Source of the DNA: Rhodanobacter sp.
GTDB lineage: Bacteria; Pseudomonadota; Gammaproteobacteria; Xanthomonadales; Rhodanobacteraceae
NCBI GenBank assembly: GCA_024711345.1
Contig: JANJTA010000007.1
Coordinates: 1-64,000, forward strand
Length of the DNA stretch: 64,000 nucleotides
Direction of reading: 5' to 3'
The notes beneath the pieces are model-generated. The model worked only from the letters and a program-made list of their open reading frames with translations, did no database searches and had not been told where the DNA came from. Positions 10,251 through 19,127 of this stretch are shown here, in pieces (positions within the stretch are counted from its first letter, which is position 1; every line of letters starts with the position of its first letter). A program made the translations under genes and the position numbers.

Positions 10251-11069
10251 ATGCACTTCATGCAGTCACTGCAGCAAGCCTGGACCCGCAACGACTCGCT
10301 GGTCTGCGTGGGGCTCGATCCGGAGCCGGCGAAGTTTCCCGCGCACCTGCGTGACGCACCGGATGCGGTGTTCCGGTTCTGCGCCGCCATCGTCGACGCC
10401 ACCGCCGACCTGGTCTGCGCGTTCAAGCCGCAGATCGCGCACTTCGCCGCGCTGCGTGCGGAGGACGCGCTGGAGCGGCTGATCGCGCACATCCACGACC
10501 GGCATCCCGGCGTGCCGGTGATCCTCGACGCCAAGCGCGGCGACATCGGCTCCACCGCGCAGCACTACGCCAGCGAGGCGTTCGAGCGCTACCGCGCCGA
10601 TGCGGTCACCCTGAACCCCTACCTCGGCCGCGACTCGATCCAGCCGTTCCTCGACCGTGCCGACAAGGGTGTGATCCTGCTCTGCCGCACCTCCAACCCC
10701 GGCGGCGCGGATTTCCAGGCGCTGGACTGCGGCGGCAAGCCGCTGTACCTGCGAGTGGCCGAGACCGTCGCCCGCGACTGGAACGCCCACGGCAACTGCG
10801 CGCTGGTCACCGGCGCCACCTGGCCGGAAGAGTTGGGCCAGGTGCGCGCCGCGGTCGGCGATATGCCGCTGCTGGTGCCCGGCATCGGCGCCCAGGGCGG
10901 CGACGTGGCAGCGGTGCTGCGCCACGGCCGCACGGCTGCCGGCACGGGCCTGCTGATCAGTTCGTCGCGCGCGATCCTGTACGCCGGCCACGGCGAGGAT
11001 TTCGCCGCGGCCGCGCGTGCCGCCGCCAGCGAACTGCGCGACGCCATTAACCGCGGCCGCCGCGGCTGA
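10251..11069 (+). CDS. pyrF: Orotidine 5'-phosphate decarboxylase (type 2)
   Basis: Last step of UMP synthesis. The active-site motif [13 protein letters not shown] (~residue 85) and the early [12 protein letters not shown] identify the type-2 subfamily, which is longer (272 residues here) than E. coli PyrF. The ATG at 10251 has GGAG upstream; the track ORF starts 82 codons earlier inside a repeat and is not credible. Confidence 0.94.
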   Translation: MHFMQSLQQAWTRNDSLVCVGLDPEPAKFPAHLRDAPDAVFRFCAAIVDATADLVCAFKPQIAHFAALRAEDALERLIAHIHDRHPGVPVILDAKRGDIGSTAQHYASEAFERYRADAVTLNPYLGRDSIQPFLDRADKGVILLCRTSNPGGADFQALDCGGKPLYLRVAETVARDWNAHGNCALVTGATWPEELGQVRAAVGDMPLLVPGIGAQGGDVAAVLRHGRTAAGTGLLISSSRAILYAGHGEDFAAAARAAASELRDAINRGRRG

Positions 11070-11093
11070 GCGAGTCGCGCGCCGGCGCCGCGG

Positions 11094-11351
11094 TCAACCC
11101 GTCGCCGTCTTCGCCGCCTGCAACGCCTTCGTCTTCAGGTCCAACATATCGGCCGCGTCCAGCAGCGCGCGCGCAAAGCTGCGCACCTCGGCGGGACGCA
11201 AGGCATACCAGTTGCCGCTCTTGCCGGCCTCGTCCACCTTGCGACCCGCGCGGGACACGCAATGCGGCCGGAAGATCACCATGCCGGTCAGCGCTTCCGA
11301 GCTGATGTCCGCCGAGACGATCTGCAGGCGCGTTTCATCTTCTTTCTTCAC
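11094..11351 (-). CDS. Hypothetical small protein (85 aa)
   Basis: No family recognised. I place the start at a GTG (KKEDETRLQIVSADIS...) with GGGAGAA nine bases upstream; the 50 upstream track residues are arginine/tryptophan-rich and look non-coding. The protein looks soluble, with a helix-rich C-terminus (RSFARALLDAADMLDLKTKALQ). It follows the acyltransferase by 37 bases on the same strand and converges with pyrF. Confidence 0.55.
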   Translation of the reverse strand: MKKEDETRLQIVSADISSEALTGMVIFRPHCVSRAGRKVDEAGKSGNWYALRPAEVRSFARALLDAADMLDLKTKALQAAKTATG

Positions 11352-11388
11352 CGAAGTTCTCCCGGGCGGACATCCGCCCTCCCGCAGC

Positions 11389-12603
11389 TTACGCCACGGG
11401 AAGTTCGGCGGTCGTTGGGCGCGCGGCACCGACCGGCTCCACCAGGCGGCGCCGCAGCCAGCGCTCGCACGGTTGCGACACCCCGCGCGCCACCAGCGCA
11501 CCGAGTCCCCAGCACAGCAGCAGTGCCGGCGGATACCACAGGAAGCCCAAGGTCACGTCGCCGCCGCTGGCGCGATACAGCCATACCAGCGGAAACACCA
11601 CGAACATATGGCTGAGGTAGACCTCGTAACTCAACCTCCCCCACGAACGCAGCCAGCCCAAACCACGCCACGGACGCGGCGGACGCGCCTGGCAGGCGAT
11701 CAGCAACGACATCGCGGACATCGTCAGCAACAGCATCACGCCGTCGTGCAGCAGCGGCCACAACCAGCGGCCGCCGAGCATCGAGGCCAGCAGGCCGACC
11801 GCGCCGAACACATATAGGGCCCTGGCCTGCCCCGCGGACGGCACCGGCCAGCGCGCCGCCAGCAACGCGCCGATCACCCCGGTGGCGATCGCCGCCATGC
11901 CCGGCAGGTAAGCCTTTTCCTGCCAGATCTCGTTGCCATCCAGCATGGACCGCGTGAACGGCAGCGACAGCGCCAGCAGCGCCAGCATCGGCAGCAGCAC
12001 CGCGCGCCGCCGCGTCAGCAGGCACAGCAGCGGAAAACCGATGTAGAACACTTCCTCGATCGACAGCGACCACAGCACGTCCCAGCTGCCCGGCAGATAG
12101 CCGGTCTGCCCTTCGTACCAGTTCAGGTGCAGGCCAAGCGCGGCAAGGATCGCGTGCGGCAGCGACTGGCCGGCGCGAGTGATCGTGTAATCCGGCACCG
12201 CCAGCAGGTGCAGCACACTGAGCACGGCCACCAGCACCAGCAGGCACGGCACGATGCGGGCGAAGCGCCGCGCGTAGAACGCGCGCAGGTCGATCCGCTC
12301 CAGGCTGCCCCAGCGGCGCAGCGCGTTGCCCGCGATCAGGAAGCCCGAGATCACGAAGAACACGAACACCGCCTCGTAGCCGTTGTAGTTCAGCCGGCTC
12401 AGCAGCCACGTCGGCAGCACCTCGGCCAGGGCGGTCTTTTTCAGCGGAATGCGCAGGCCGATATGGTTGAACACCACCAGCACGATCGCCAGCCCGCGCA
12501 GCAGGTCGATGCCGGGGTTGCGGGCCAAATCGTCGCGCGCGGCCGGTCGGGCTGGTTCCGCTGGCAGCATCCTGGTCACTCGCGCCGGGGGGTGCCGCAT
12601 CAT
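11389..12603 (-). CDS. Acyltransferase 3 family membrane protein
   Basis: Integral-membrane O-acyltransferase of the OafA/ExoZ type, expected to acylate a polysaccharide or lipid-linked sugar. The signature GIDLLRGLAIVLVVFNHI starts the domain. FFVISGFLIAGN, RRFARIVPC and LWSLSIEEVFY follow, then about ten hydrophobic helices. ATG at 12603/12600 gives ~404 residues; ATG at 12570 is an equally plausible start (393 residues). The 530-residue track ORF reads upstream through the decayed deformylase fragment and is rejected. Acceptor unknown; no polysaccharide cluster nearby. Confidence 0.85.
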   Translation of the reverse strand: MMRHPPARVTRMLPAEPARPAARDDLARNPGIDLLRGLAIVLVVFNHIGLRIPLKKTALAEVLPTWLLSRLNYNGYEAVFVFFVISGFLIAGNALRRWGSLERIDLRAFYARRFARIVPCLLVLVAVLSVLHLLAVPDYTITRAGQSLPHAILAALGLHLNWYEGQTGYLPGSWDVLWSLSIEEVFYIGFPLLCLLTRRRAVLLPMLALLALSLPFTRSMLDGNEIWQEKAYLPGMAAIATGVIGALLAARWPVPSAGQARALYVFGAVGLLASMLGGRWLWPLLHDGVMLLLTMSAMSLLIACQARPPRPWRGLGWLRSWGRLSYEVYLSHMFVVFPLVWLYRASGGDVTLGFLWYPPALLLCWGLGALVARGVSQPCERWLRRRLVEPVGAARPTTAELPVA

Positions 12604-12647
12604 CCGCGATGCACCACGCCGCGGGCAAGCGCATGGGCAGCCGGTGC

Positions 12648-12795
12648 GCGTCGCTCGTCCCGCACATCCATGCCCGGAAACAGCACTTCGGCATAGCCGA
12701 ACTTGCCGAAGTCGGTGATGCGCGAGGGATCCAGGCGGCCGATCAGATCGGTCGCATTCGTGCCACCACGCGGGTATGGAAGCGCCCGGCGCCGA
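12648..12795 (-). pseudogene. Decayed duplicate of the peptide deformylase 3' end
   Basis: About 150 bases closely matching the 3' end of the intact def gene at 14936-15475, in the same orientation. The segment encoding [12 protein letters not shown] and EVLFPGMD is preserved almost exactly. A one-base insertion and a two-base deletion disrupt the catalytic HECDH region, and the stop codon is lost. No upstream half of def is present. It therefore forms a direct repeat with the real def end, bounding a ~2.2 kb gene module. Confidence 0.85.
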
Positions 12796-12829
12796 TGCCA
12801 CCGCGAGGCCCGAGGTCGGTCCGCCGCCT

Positions 12830-13312
12830 TCATGCCTGGTCCGGCCGGGCCGATGCCGAGGGCAGGAAGAAGCGGCGCTTGGCCTTGTCCACGGCGCCGA
12901 AACGCCGGTAGAAACGCATGGCCTCCACGTTCCACTCGGGCGTCTGCCATTGGATCTCCCTGCAACCCGCGCGGCCGGCAAAATCCCTCACCGCCTGCAG
13001 CAGCGCGGCGCCGGCGCCGCCGCCGCGGCGGCCGGCGCGCACGAACAGGCAATCCATGTGCAGGAATTCGCCCGCCTGCCAGGTGGAGAACTCCAGCGCG
13101 GCGCTGGCATAGCCGATCAACTCCCCGGCCGCCTCGGCCACCCACGCATGCAGCCGCGCCGGCGTCGAGAACAGCGCCCGCGACAGAGCCTCGGCCTTGC
13201 CCGCGGCGTCATGCGAAGTCTTTTCGTACAGCGCATGTTCGCCGCACAACGCCACCAGCGTGTCCAGGTCATCGGGACGCACGCGGCGTACCACATATTG
13301 GGCCGTGTTCAT
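12830..13312 (-). CDS. GNAT-family N-acetyltransferase
   Basis: A 160-residue GCN5-type acyl-CoA transferase. The core includes LHMDCLFVRAGRRGGGAGAALL, which holds the acetyl-CoA-binding R-x-x-G-x-G/A loop (~residue 93-105), and the C-terminal NVEAMRFYRRFGA strand-helix seen in most members. Its ATG overlaps the stop of the preceding 54-residue ORF (ATGA), suggesting coupled translation. Acceptor substrate unknown. Confidence 0.85.
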   Translation of the reverse strand: MNTAQYVVRRVRPDDLDTLVALCGEHALYEKTSHDAAGKAEALSRALFSTPARLHAWVAEAAGELIGYASAALEFSTWQAGEFLHMDCLFVRAGRRGGGAGAALLQAVRDFAGRAGCREIQWQTPEWNVEAMRFYRRFGAVDKAKRRFFLPSASARPDQA

Positions 13313-13473
13313 GGCACTCCTGCCCGAGGCATCCTGCTGCGCGCCGAATCGAGCGCGTCCAGCAGCGCAGCGCCGCCCACCGGCGCTTCCCGGCGTGCCT
13401 CCGGGAAATCGGCGGCCCGGCCGGCCGCCGCGCGCAGCGCCGAGCGGGCCTCGTCCGGTCGCGACTCAGTCAT
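13309..13473 (-). CDS. Hypothetical 54-residue ORF between rhodanese and GNAT genes
   Basis: Starts MTESRPDEARSALRAAA, 8 bases inside the end of the rhodanese gene, and its stop overlaps the GNAT start. The tight overlaps at both ends argue that it is translated, or at least that it transmits ribosomes. No domain recognised; alanine/arginine-rich, no signal or membrane segment. The track version begins 11 codons earlier. Confidence 0.4.
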   Translation of the reverse strand: MTESRPDEARSALRAAAGRAADFPEARREAPVGGAALLDALDSARSRMPRAGVP

Positions 13474-13873
13474 GGCTGGCGCCCGTCGCCAGTTCGAATC
13501 CCTCATCGATCCAGCCGGTGACCCCGCCGGCCATCAGTTTCACCGGCCGTCCCAGCCGGGCCAGCCGCACGGCGGCGCGTGCCGCGCCGTTGCAGTGGGG
13601 GCCGGCGCAATACACCACGAACAAGGTCGACTCGGGATACTTCGCCAGGCGCGACTCGATGATCTTGCCGTGCGGGATGTTCACCGCGCCGGGTAGGTGC
13701 CCGCGCTCGTAGTGCGCCGGGCTGCGCGCATCCACCAGCACGAAGCCCGGGTTTTGCTGCTGCAGGGCATCGTGAGTGTCCCAGCAATCGGTCTCGAAGG
13801 TGAATTGGCCCTCGAAATGCTGCAGCGCCTGCGCGGACGGTGCGGCGGGGACCTGGGTGACGGCGTTCGACAT
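13466..13873 (-). CDS. Rhodanese-like domain protein
   Basis: A 135-residue single-domain rhodanese: VLVDARSPAHYERGHLPGAVNIPH is the conserved CH2A region and VVYCAGPHCNGA supplies the active-site cysteine loop near residue 90. Likely cytoplasmic sulfurtransferase or phosphatase-like. Divergent from the FtrA-like regulator (88-base gap) and first gene of a three-gene overlapping set with the 54-residue ORF and the GNAT. Confidence 0.88.
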   Translation of the reverse strand: MSNAVTQVPAAPSAQALQHFEGQFTFETDCWDTHDALQQQNPGFVLVDARSPAHYERGHLPGAVNIPHGKIIESRLAKYPESTLFVVYCAGPHCNGAARAAVRLARLGRPVKLMAGGVTGWIDEGFELATGASHD

Positions 13874-13961
13874 GGCGGTTCCTGGGTGTGGATGGAAGGC
13901 TCATTGTTCGGCGCCGCCAATGTGCGCACAATTGGCAGGAAAGACAGCTTTCGATCAAATC

Positions 13962-14984
13962 ATGCCAACTCGCCGCCATCCCGGAAAACCACGCAATCCG
14001 CTGGTCGCCGCACTGGTCTACGACGGCCTGTGCGGCTTCGAATTCGCCTGCGCCGCCGAGGTCTTCGGCCTGCCGCGGCCGGAGCTGGGGCCGGGTTGGT
14101 ACCACTTCGAGACCTGCGCGGCCGAACGCGGCACGCTGCGCGCGCAGCACGGCTTGCGGGTCGTGGCGGACGCCGCGCTGGAACGGCTGGTGGAAGCCGG
14201 CACCGTCATCATCCCCGGCTGGAAGGACATCGACGCCGCGGTGCCGGTGCGCGTGCTGGAGGCCTTGCGCGCGGCGCATGCACGCGGCGCGCGGCTGCTG
14301 TCGATCTGTTCCGGCTCATTCGTGCTGGCGGCCACCGGCCTGCTCGACGGCCGCCGTGCGACCACCCACTGGCGTTATGCCGAGGCGCTGCAGCGCAGGT
14401 ACCCGCGCATCGCCGTCGACCCGGCCGTGCTGTACGTGGACGAAGGCCAGATCCTCACCTCCGCCGGCAGCGCCGCGGGCCTGGACCTCTGCCTGCACCT
14501 GGTGCGCCGCGACCACGGGCCCGACATCGCCAACCAGGTCGCGCGGCGGCTGGTGATACCACCGCATCGCGACGGCGGCCAGGCGCAGTTCGTCGAGCGG
14601 CCGGTGCGCAAGCGCGAAGCGAGCGCGCTGTCGAAAGTGATCGACACCATGCAGCGCCGGCTGGCCAGCCACCAGCCGATCGCCGAACTGGCGGCGATGG
14701 CGGCGATGAGCGAGCGCAGCTTCATGCGCCGCTTCAAGGAAGCCACCGGCATGAGCCCGGGCGACTGGCTGATTTCGGCGCGCGTGGATCGCGCGCGCGA
14801 ACTGCTGGAGGGTTCCGCGCTGCCCATCGACGCCATCGCCGACGAGTGCGGCTTCGGCAGCCCGATCACCCTGCGCCACCACTTCCGCCGCAAGCTCGGC
14901 ATCAGCCCGAGCGCGTACCGGGCGCGCTTTGCGCGTCACTCGTCGACGGCGGGATCCATGCCGGGGAAAAGCACCTCGGTGTAG
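13962..14984 (+). CDS. GlxA/FtrA-like AraC-family transcriptional regulator
   Basis: A 340-residue regulator with an N-terminal DJ-1/PfpI-like domain ([22 protein letters not shown]; nucleophile-elbow-like [13 protein letters not shown]) and a C-terminal AraC double helix-turn-helix ([42 protein letters not shown]). Start placed at ATG 13962, because the 62 upstream track residues are antisense to the rhodanese gene. The last ~16 residues ([16 protein letters not shown]) are read from sequence that is antisense to the end of def, giving a 49-base convergent overlap. Probably controls the divergent rhodanese set. Confidence 0.85.
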   Translation: MPTRRHPGKPRNPLVAALVYDGLCGFEFACAAEVFGLPRPELGPGWYHFETCAAERGTLRAQHGLRVVADAALERLVEAGTVIIPGWKDIDAAVPVRVLEALRAAHARGARLLSICSGSFVLAATGLLDGRRATTHWRYAEALQRRYPRIAVDPAVLYVDEGQILTSAGSAAGLDLCLHLVRRDHGPDIANQVARRLVIPPHRDGGQAQFVERPVRKREASALSKVIDTMQRRLASHQPIAELAAMAAMSERSFMRRFKEATGMSPGDWLISARVDRARELLEGSALPIDAIADECGFGSPITLRHHFRRKLGISPSAYRARFARHSSTAGSMPGKSTSV

Positions 14985-15475
14985 CCGAACTTGCCGAAGT
15001 CGGTGATGCGCGACGGATACAGCCGGCCGATCAGGTGGTCGCATTCGTGCTGCACCACGCGGGCGTGGAAGCCTTCGGCGCGGCGGTCGATCGGCGCGCC
15101 CTGCGGATCGATGCCCTGATAGCGGATCAGCGTGTAACGGTTCACCGCGCCGCGCAGGCCGGGCACCGACAGGCAGCCTTCCCAGCCTTCCTCCATGTCC
15201 TGCGACAGCGGCGTGATCGCCGGGTTGAGCAAAATGGTGCGCGGCACCGCCGGCGCGTCGGGATAGCGCTCGCTGCTGTCGAAGCCGAAGATCACCAGCT
15301 GCAGGTCTACGCCGATCTGCGGCGCGGCCAGGCCGACGCCGCCGGCATCTTGCATGGTGTCGAACATGTCGGCGATCAGCGTATCGAGCTCGGCGCTGCC
15401 CAGCATCGCGGCCGGCACCAGCGGCGCGATGCGCAGCAGACGCGGGTCACCCATCTTGAGGATTTCACGGATCAT
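14936..15475 (-). CDS. def: Peptide deformylase
   Basis: Removes the N-terminal formyl group from nascent proteins. All three family motifs are present: [18 protein letters not shown] and QHECDHL (metal ligands Cys and two His). The start [10 protein letters not shown] at 15475 matches the family; the track ORF adds 34 unlikely residues. 179 residues. Its 3' end is duplicated as a decayed fragment at 12648-12795 and overlaps the FtrA-like gene. It is not next to fmt as in many genomes. Confidence 0.95.
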   Translation of the reverse strand: MIREILKMGDPRLLRIAPLVPAAMLGSAELDTLIADMFDTMQDAGGVGLAAPQIGVDLQLVIFGFDSSERYPDAPAVPRTILLNPAITPLSQDMEEGWEGCLSVPGLRGAVNRYTLIRYQGIDPQGAPIDRRAEGFHARVVQHECDHLIGRLYPSRITDFGKFGYTEVLFPGMDPAVDE

Positions 15476-15611
15476 GAGGGCCTCGTGGAGGAACGCTGTT
15501 GTCTGTCGAACTGTGGTCGATACGGTCCCGATGCAAGCAGTGCTCTCCGGCGCCCCGACGGCAAAGCGCCGGGCCAAACCTCGTGCCGATGGGTTGAACC
15601 CGCAGGCGGGT

Positions 15612-16406
15612 TCAACCGCCGAACACCTTCTTCAGCAGGTCGCTGGTGCGCGCGGCGGGGTTGTGGCGGATCGACTGCTCCTGCTCGCCGATGGTGGTGA
15701 ACAGGCCGTCCAGCGTCTTTGCCGTCACGTAGTCGTCCAGGTCTAACGCATTGCCGCCCTTGGCCGACTTGCCGCCGCCAAGCGCGCCGAGCACGCCGCC
15801 GAGTTCGCCACCCATGCTGCCGGCGGTGAAGGCCTTGTACTTCTGGGTCACGCCGACGCTGTCGGTGGCCCTGGCCACGATCGGGCGGATGCGCGCGGTC
15901 AACGCCTCGCCGGCAGTGCGGCGGAAGAAGTCGGTGGCCGCATGGTCGCCGCCGGCCAGGATGCCGCGCGCGTCGTCCAGCGTCATCTTGCGGATCGCGT
16001 CGCCGAAGATTTCGGCCACCTGCGGCACCGCCTGCTCCGCCGCGCGGTTCATGCTCAACTCGAACGCGTCCACCTTGGCGCCCTGCCCCAGCTGGCGCGC
16101 CAGCTTGCCGGCCTGCTCGAGCTTGCCCGGCAACGGGATGCGCACCTTGGCGTTGTTCCAGAAGCCGCCCTCGCGGCCGAGGCTGTTGATCGCGTTGGTG
16201 GTGCCCTTGGCCAGGGCCTCCTTGAGGCCGGCGGCGATGTCGCTGCTCGGCAGCTTGCTGCCGGACGGCGAAGTGCCGGGTACCTGCGTCGACTGCCTGA
16301 CCTTGTTCAGCAGGTCCTTGAACTGGCCCGCGCCCGCGGCTGCCAGCGGCAGCGCGGCGACGGTGAGGGCGAGGCCCAGCAAACCACAGCGGACTGCGAT
16401 GCGCAT
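15612..16406 (-). CDS. DUF4197 domain protein, secreted
   Basis: A 264-residue protein with a signal peptide ([26 protein letters not shown]). The mature part has the DUF4197 features: [18 protein letters not shown] early, a central [24 protein letters not shown], and the C-terminal [32 protein letters not shown]. Function unknown. Start chosen at ATG 16406, the first residue of the signal peptide. Confidence 0.85.
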   Translation of the reverse strand: MRIAVRCGLLGLALTVAALPLAAAGAGQFKDLLNKVRQSTQVPGTSPSGSKLPSSDIAAGLKEALAKGTTNAINSLGREGGFWNNAKVRIPLPGKLEQAGKLARQLGQGAKVDAFELSMNRAAEQAVPQVAEIFGDAIRKMTLDDARGILAGGDHAATDFFRRTAGEALTARIRPIVARATDSVGVTQKYKAFTAGSMGGELGGVLGALGGGKSAKGGNALDLDDYVTAKTLDGLFTTIGEQEQSIRHNPAARTSDLLKKVFGG

Positions 16407-16522
16407 GACCGAATTCCTTGTGCCGGCGGGGCAGCCAGTGTAGCGCCGCCGCCTCGTCACGACGTGACGACGCGGACTTCGCTATTCGACCAATGGCTAA
16501 TGCCGATGGACCGGTTTCGGGA

Positions 16523-16551
16523 TTGACCGCCGTGGCCGGCGGGACGAATCT
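16523..16551 (+). promoter_or_regulatory. Weak candidate sigma-70 promoter for cstA
   Basis: TTGACC (16523-16528), 17-base spacer, GAATCT (16546-16551), ending 27 bases before the cstA ATG with AGGAGA as ribosome binding site. The -10 is poor. No other element is seen in the 172-base gap. Confidence 0.35.
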
Positions 16552-16578
16552 TGGGTCATTGCCCAGGAGAGCCCGCCC

Positions 16579-18654
16579 ATGCAAGCCGCCGTCATGCCCA
16601 AACCCAGCCCGGCCAGCAAGATATTGTGGGTCGCCATCGCCATCGTCGGCGCGTTCTGCCTGGGCGTGGTCGCCCTGCGCCGGGGCGAGCCGATCAACGC
16701 GATCTGGCTGGTCGCCGCGGCGATCGCCATCTTCGTGATCGGCTACCGCTTCTACGGCAAGTTCGTCGAGCACTCGGTGCTGCAGCTCGACCCCAGCCGC
16801 GCGCCGCCCTCGGTGCTGCGCAACGACGGCCTCGACTACGTGCCCACCGACAAGTGGGTGGTGTTCGGCCACCACTTCGCCGCGATCGCCGGCGCCGGCC
16901 CGCTGGTCGGCCCGGTGCTGGCCGCGCAGATGGGCTACCTGCCCGGCACGCTGTGGATCCTGTTCGGCGTGGTGTTCGCCGGCGCGGTGCAGGACTTCAT
17001 GATCCTCGGCCTGTCGCTGCGCCGCGACGCCCGCTCGCTCGGCCACATGCTGCGCGAGGAGCTGGGCCCGGTGCCCGGCCTGGTGGCGATGATCGGCGTG
17101 CTGGTGCTGATGATGATCGTGCTGGCGGTGCTGGCGCTGGTGGTGGTCAAGGCGCTCACGCACAGCCCGTGGGGCACCTTCACCGTGGCTGCCACCATTC
17201 CGATCGCGTTCCTGATGGGCGGCTACATGCGCTGGTTCCGCCCGGGCCGCATCCTGGAGGTGTCGATCATCGGTCTGGTGCTGTTGCTGCTGTCGATCTG
17301 GGCCGGCAAGTTCGTGGCCGACTCGGCCACGTGGGCGCCGATCTTCGACATGGACGCCAAGACGCTGGCCTGGTGGCTGATCGGCTATGGCTTCGTGGCC
17401 TCGGTGCTGCCGGTGTGGCTGCTGCTGGCGCCGCGCGACTACCTGTCCACCTTCCTCAAGATCGGCACCATCGCGCTGCTGGCGCTGGCGATCTTCCTGG
17501 CTGCGCCGACCCTGCAGATGCCGGCGGTGACCAAGTTCATCGACGGCACCGGCCCGGTGTTCGCCGGCAACCTGTTCCCGTTCCTGTTCATCACCATCGC
17601 CTGCGGTGCGGTGTCCGGCTGGCATTCGATCATCGCCTCCGGCACCACGCCCAAGCTGCTCGCCAACGAAGGCCAGGCGCGCATGGTCGGCTACGGCGGC
17701 ATGCTGATGGAGGCGTTCGTGGCCATCATGGCGCTGGTGGCCGCCGCCTCGCTGCACCCGGGCGTGTACTTCGCGATGAATGCGCCGGGCGCGATCATCG
17801 GCACCACCGTGGAGCAGGCCGCCACCACGATCAGCCAGTGGGGCTTCGTGGTGACTCCGGACGAGTTGCTGCGCACCGCCAGCGACATCGGCGAGCAGAG
17901 CATCCTCAGCCGCGCCGGCGGTGCGCCGACGCTGGCGGTGGGCATGGCCCAGCTGCTGCACAACATCATTCCCGGCGAGGGCATGGTGGCGTTCTGGTAC
18001 CACTACGCGATCCTGTTCGAGGCGCTGTTCATCCTCACCACGGTGGACGCCGGCACCCGCGTGGGCCGCTTCATGATCCAGGAGATCGCCGGCCTGATCC
18101 ACAAGCCGCTGCAGGCCACCGAGTCATGGACCGGCAACCTGCTGGCCACCGCGATCTGCGTGGCGCTGTGGGGCTACTTCCTGTACCAGGGCGCGGTCGA
18201 CCCGCTTGGCGGCATCAACACCTTGTGGCCGTTGTTCGGCATCGCCAACCAGATGCTGGCGGCGATCGCGCTGATGCTGGCCACGGTGGTGGTGGTGAAG
18301 CTCAAGCGCGAGCGCTACGTGTGGGTGCCGGGCATCCCGGCGCTGTGGCTGATCGTGTGCACGCTCACCGCCGGCTACGAGAAGCTGGTCGGCCCGATCA
18401 GCTTCACCGCCGCCGCCAACAAGTACGCGGCCGCGATGCAGCAGGGCCAGTTGCTGGCGCCGGCCAAGACCCAGGCGGCAATGCAGCAGATCGTCACCAA
18501 CAACTACGTCGACATGGCGATGACCGGTCTGTTCATGGCGCTGGTGGTGGCGATGGTGATCTTCTGCCTGCGCGCCGTGGTCAGGGGCTGGCAGGCCAAC
18601 CACCCGACCGCGCACGAGGAACCGTACGTGGCGCTGGCCAGCGTGGCCGGCTGA
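16579..18654 (+). CDS. cstA: Carbon starvation protein CstA family transporter
   Basis: Large multi-spanning membrane protein of 691 residues, close to E. coli CstA. In E. coli, CstA and BtsT take up peptides/pyruvate. Family segments visible: GYRFYGKFVEHSVL, FGHHFAAIAGAGPLVGPVLAAQ, GAVQDFMIL, SGWHSIIASGTTPK. Followed after nine bases by the small partner gene ybdD. A wrecked copy of its 3' end lies at 20326-20652. The substrate in this organism cannot be told from sequence. Confidence 0.92.
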   Translation: MQAAVMPKPSPASKILWVAIAIVGAFCLGVVALRRGEPINAIWLVAAAIAIFVIGYRFYGKFVEHSVLQLDPSRAPPSVLRNDGLDYVPTDKWVVFGHHFAAIAGAGPLVGPVLAAQMGYLPGTLWILFGVVFAGAVQDFMILGLSLRRDARSLGHMLREELGPVPGLVAMIGVLVLMMIVLAVLALVVVKALTHSPWGTFTVAATIPIAFLMGGYMRWFRPGRILEVSIIGLVLLLLSIWAGKFVADSATWAPIFDMDAKTLAWWLIGYGFVASVLPVWLLLAPRDYLSTFLKIGTIALLALAIFLAAPTLQMPAVTKFIDGTGPVFAGNLFPFLFITIACGAVSGWHSIIASGTTPKLLANEGQARMVGYGGMLMEAFVAIMALVAAASLHPGVYFAMNAPGAIIGTTVEQAATTISQWGFVVTPDELLRTASDIGEQSILSRAGGAPTLAVGMAQLLHNIIPGEGMVAFWYHYAILFEALFILTTVDAGTRVGRFMIQEIAGLIHKPLQATESWTGNLLATAICVALWGYFLYQGAVDPLGGINTLWPLFGIANQMLAAIALMLATVVVVKLKRERYVWVPGIPALWLIVCTLTAGYEKLVGPISFTAAANKYAAAMQQGQLLAPAKTQAAMQQIVTNNYVDMAMTGLFMALVVAMVIFCLRAVVRGWQANHPTAHEEPYVALASVAG

Positions 18655-18663
18655 GGAGGCGCG

Positions 18664-18858
18664 ATGAACGCAAGCTTCCAATCGGTGCGCAAGTGGGCGG
18701 TGCAGACTGCCCGCCTGTGCTGCGGCGTGCCCGACTACGACGTCTACGTGAAGCACTTGCGCGAGCACCATCCCGAACGTGAGGTGCCGAGCTACGAGGT
18801 GTTCTTCAGAGAGCGGCAGGAGGCACGCTACAAAGGGGGCGGGGGGCGGTGTTGCTGA
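18664..18858 (+). CDS. ybdD: YbdD/YjiX family small protein (copy 1)
   Basis: A 64-residue cytoplasmic protein, MNASFQSVRKWAVQTARLCCG..., with CG-PDY-Y--H----HP and the C-terminal GGGGRCC typical of the DUF466/YbdD family. It is encoded immediately after cstA, as in E. coli (cstA-ybdD, btsT-yjiX), where the small partner is needed for transport. 59 of 64 residues match copy 2 at 20663. The 18859-19063 stretch that follows shows nothing I can name. Confidence 0.9.
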   Translation: MNASFQSVRKWAVQTARLCCGVPDYDVYVKHLREHHPEREVPSYEVFFRERQEARYKGGGGRCC

Positions 18859-19063
18859 ATGGTTGGAAGTCACCAGTACCATCGACGACGAGGAGCAGCC
18901 CTGAGGGCGGACGCGATGGAGCCAGCGCTTGGCTGCTGGCTTGGCGTGAAGCCGACGAACCTCACCTGCGCGCCCACGCGTGGTCTTGACCACGCACGCA
19001 AGGTTCAAAACCATTCGCGGCCGCCGGCATACAGGCCGATCCGCAAAACCCGGGAGGCACCAA

Positions 19064-19104
19064 CGGCCGCGCCAACGTCAAACGGACTGACGTCGGCGCG
19101 GCCG
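19064..19104. terminator. Long stem-loop between ybdD and the PEP-CTERM gene
   Basis: CGGCCGCGCCAACGTCA pairs with TGACGTCGGCGCGGCCG over 17 positions with one mismatch and a 7-base loop. It lies 24 bases after the PEP-CTERM stop. No U tract, so it could be a bidirectional barrier or an mRNA 3' stabiliser. Confidence 0.5.
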
Positions 19105-19127
19105 CTCGTATCAGCGCAGTATGGAGC

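Noticed and set aside
12604-12981. N-terminal extension of the acyltransferase to 530 residues
   Set aside because: It reads an alternative frame through the def pseudogene fragment and the GNAT gene.
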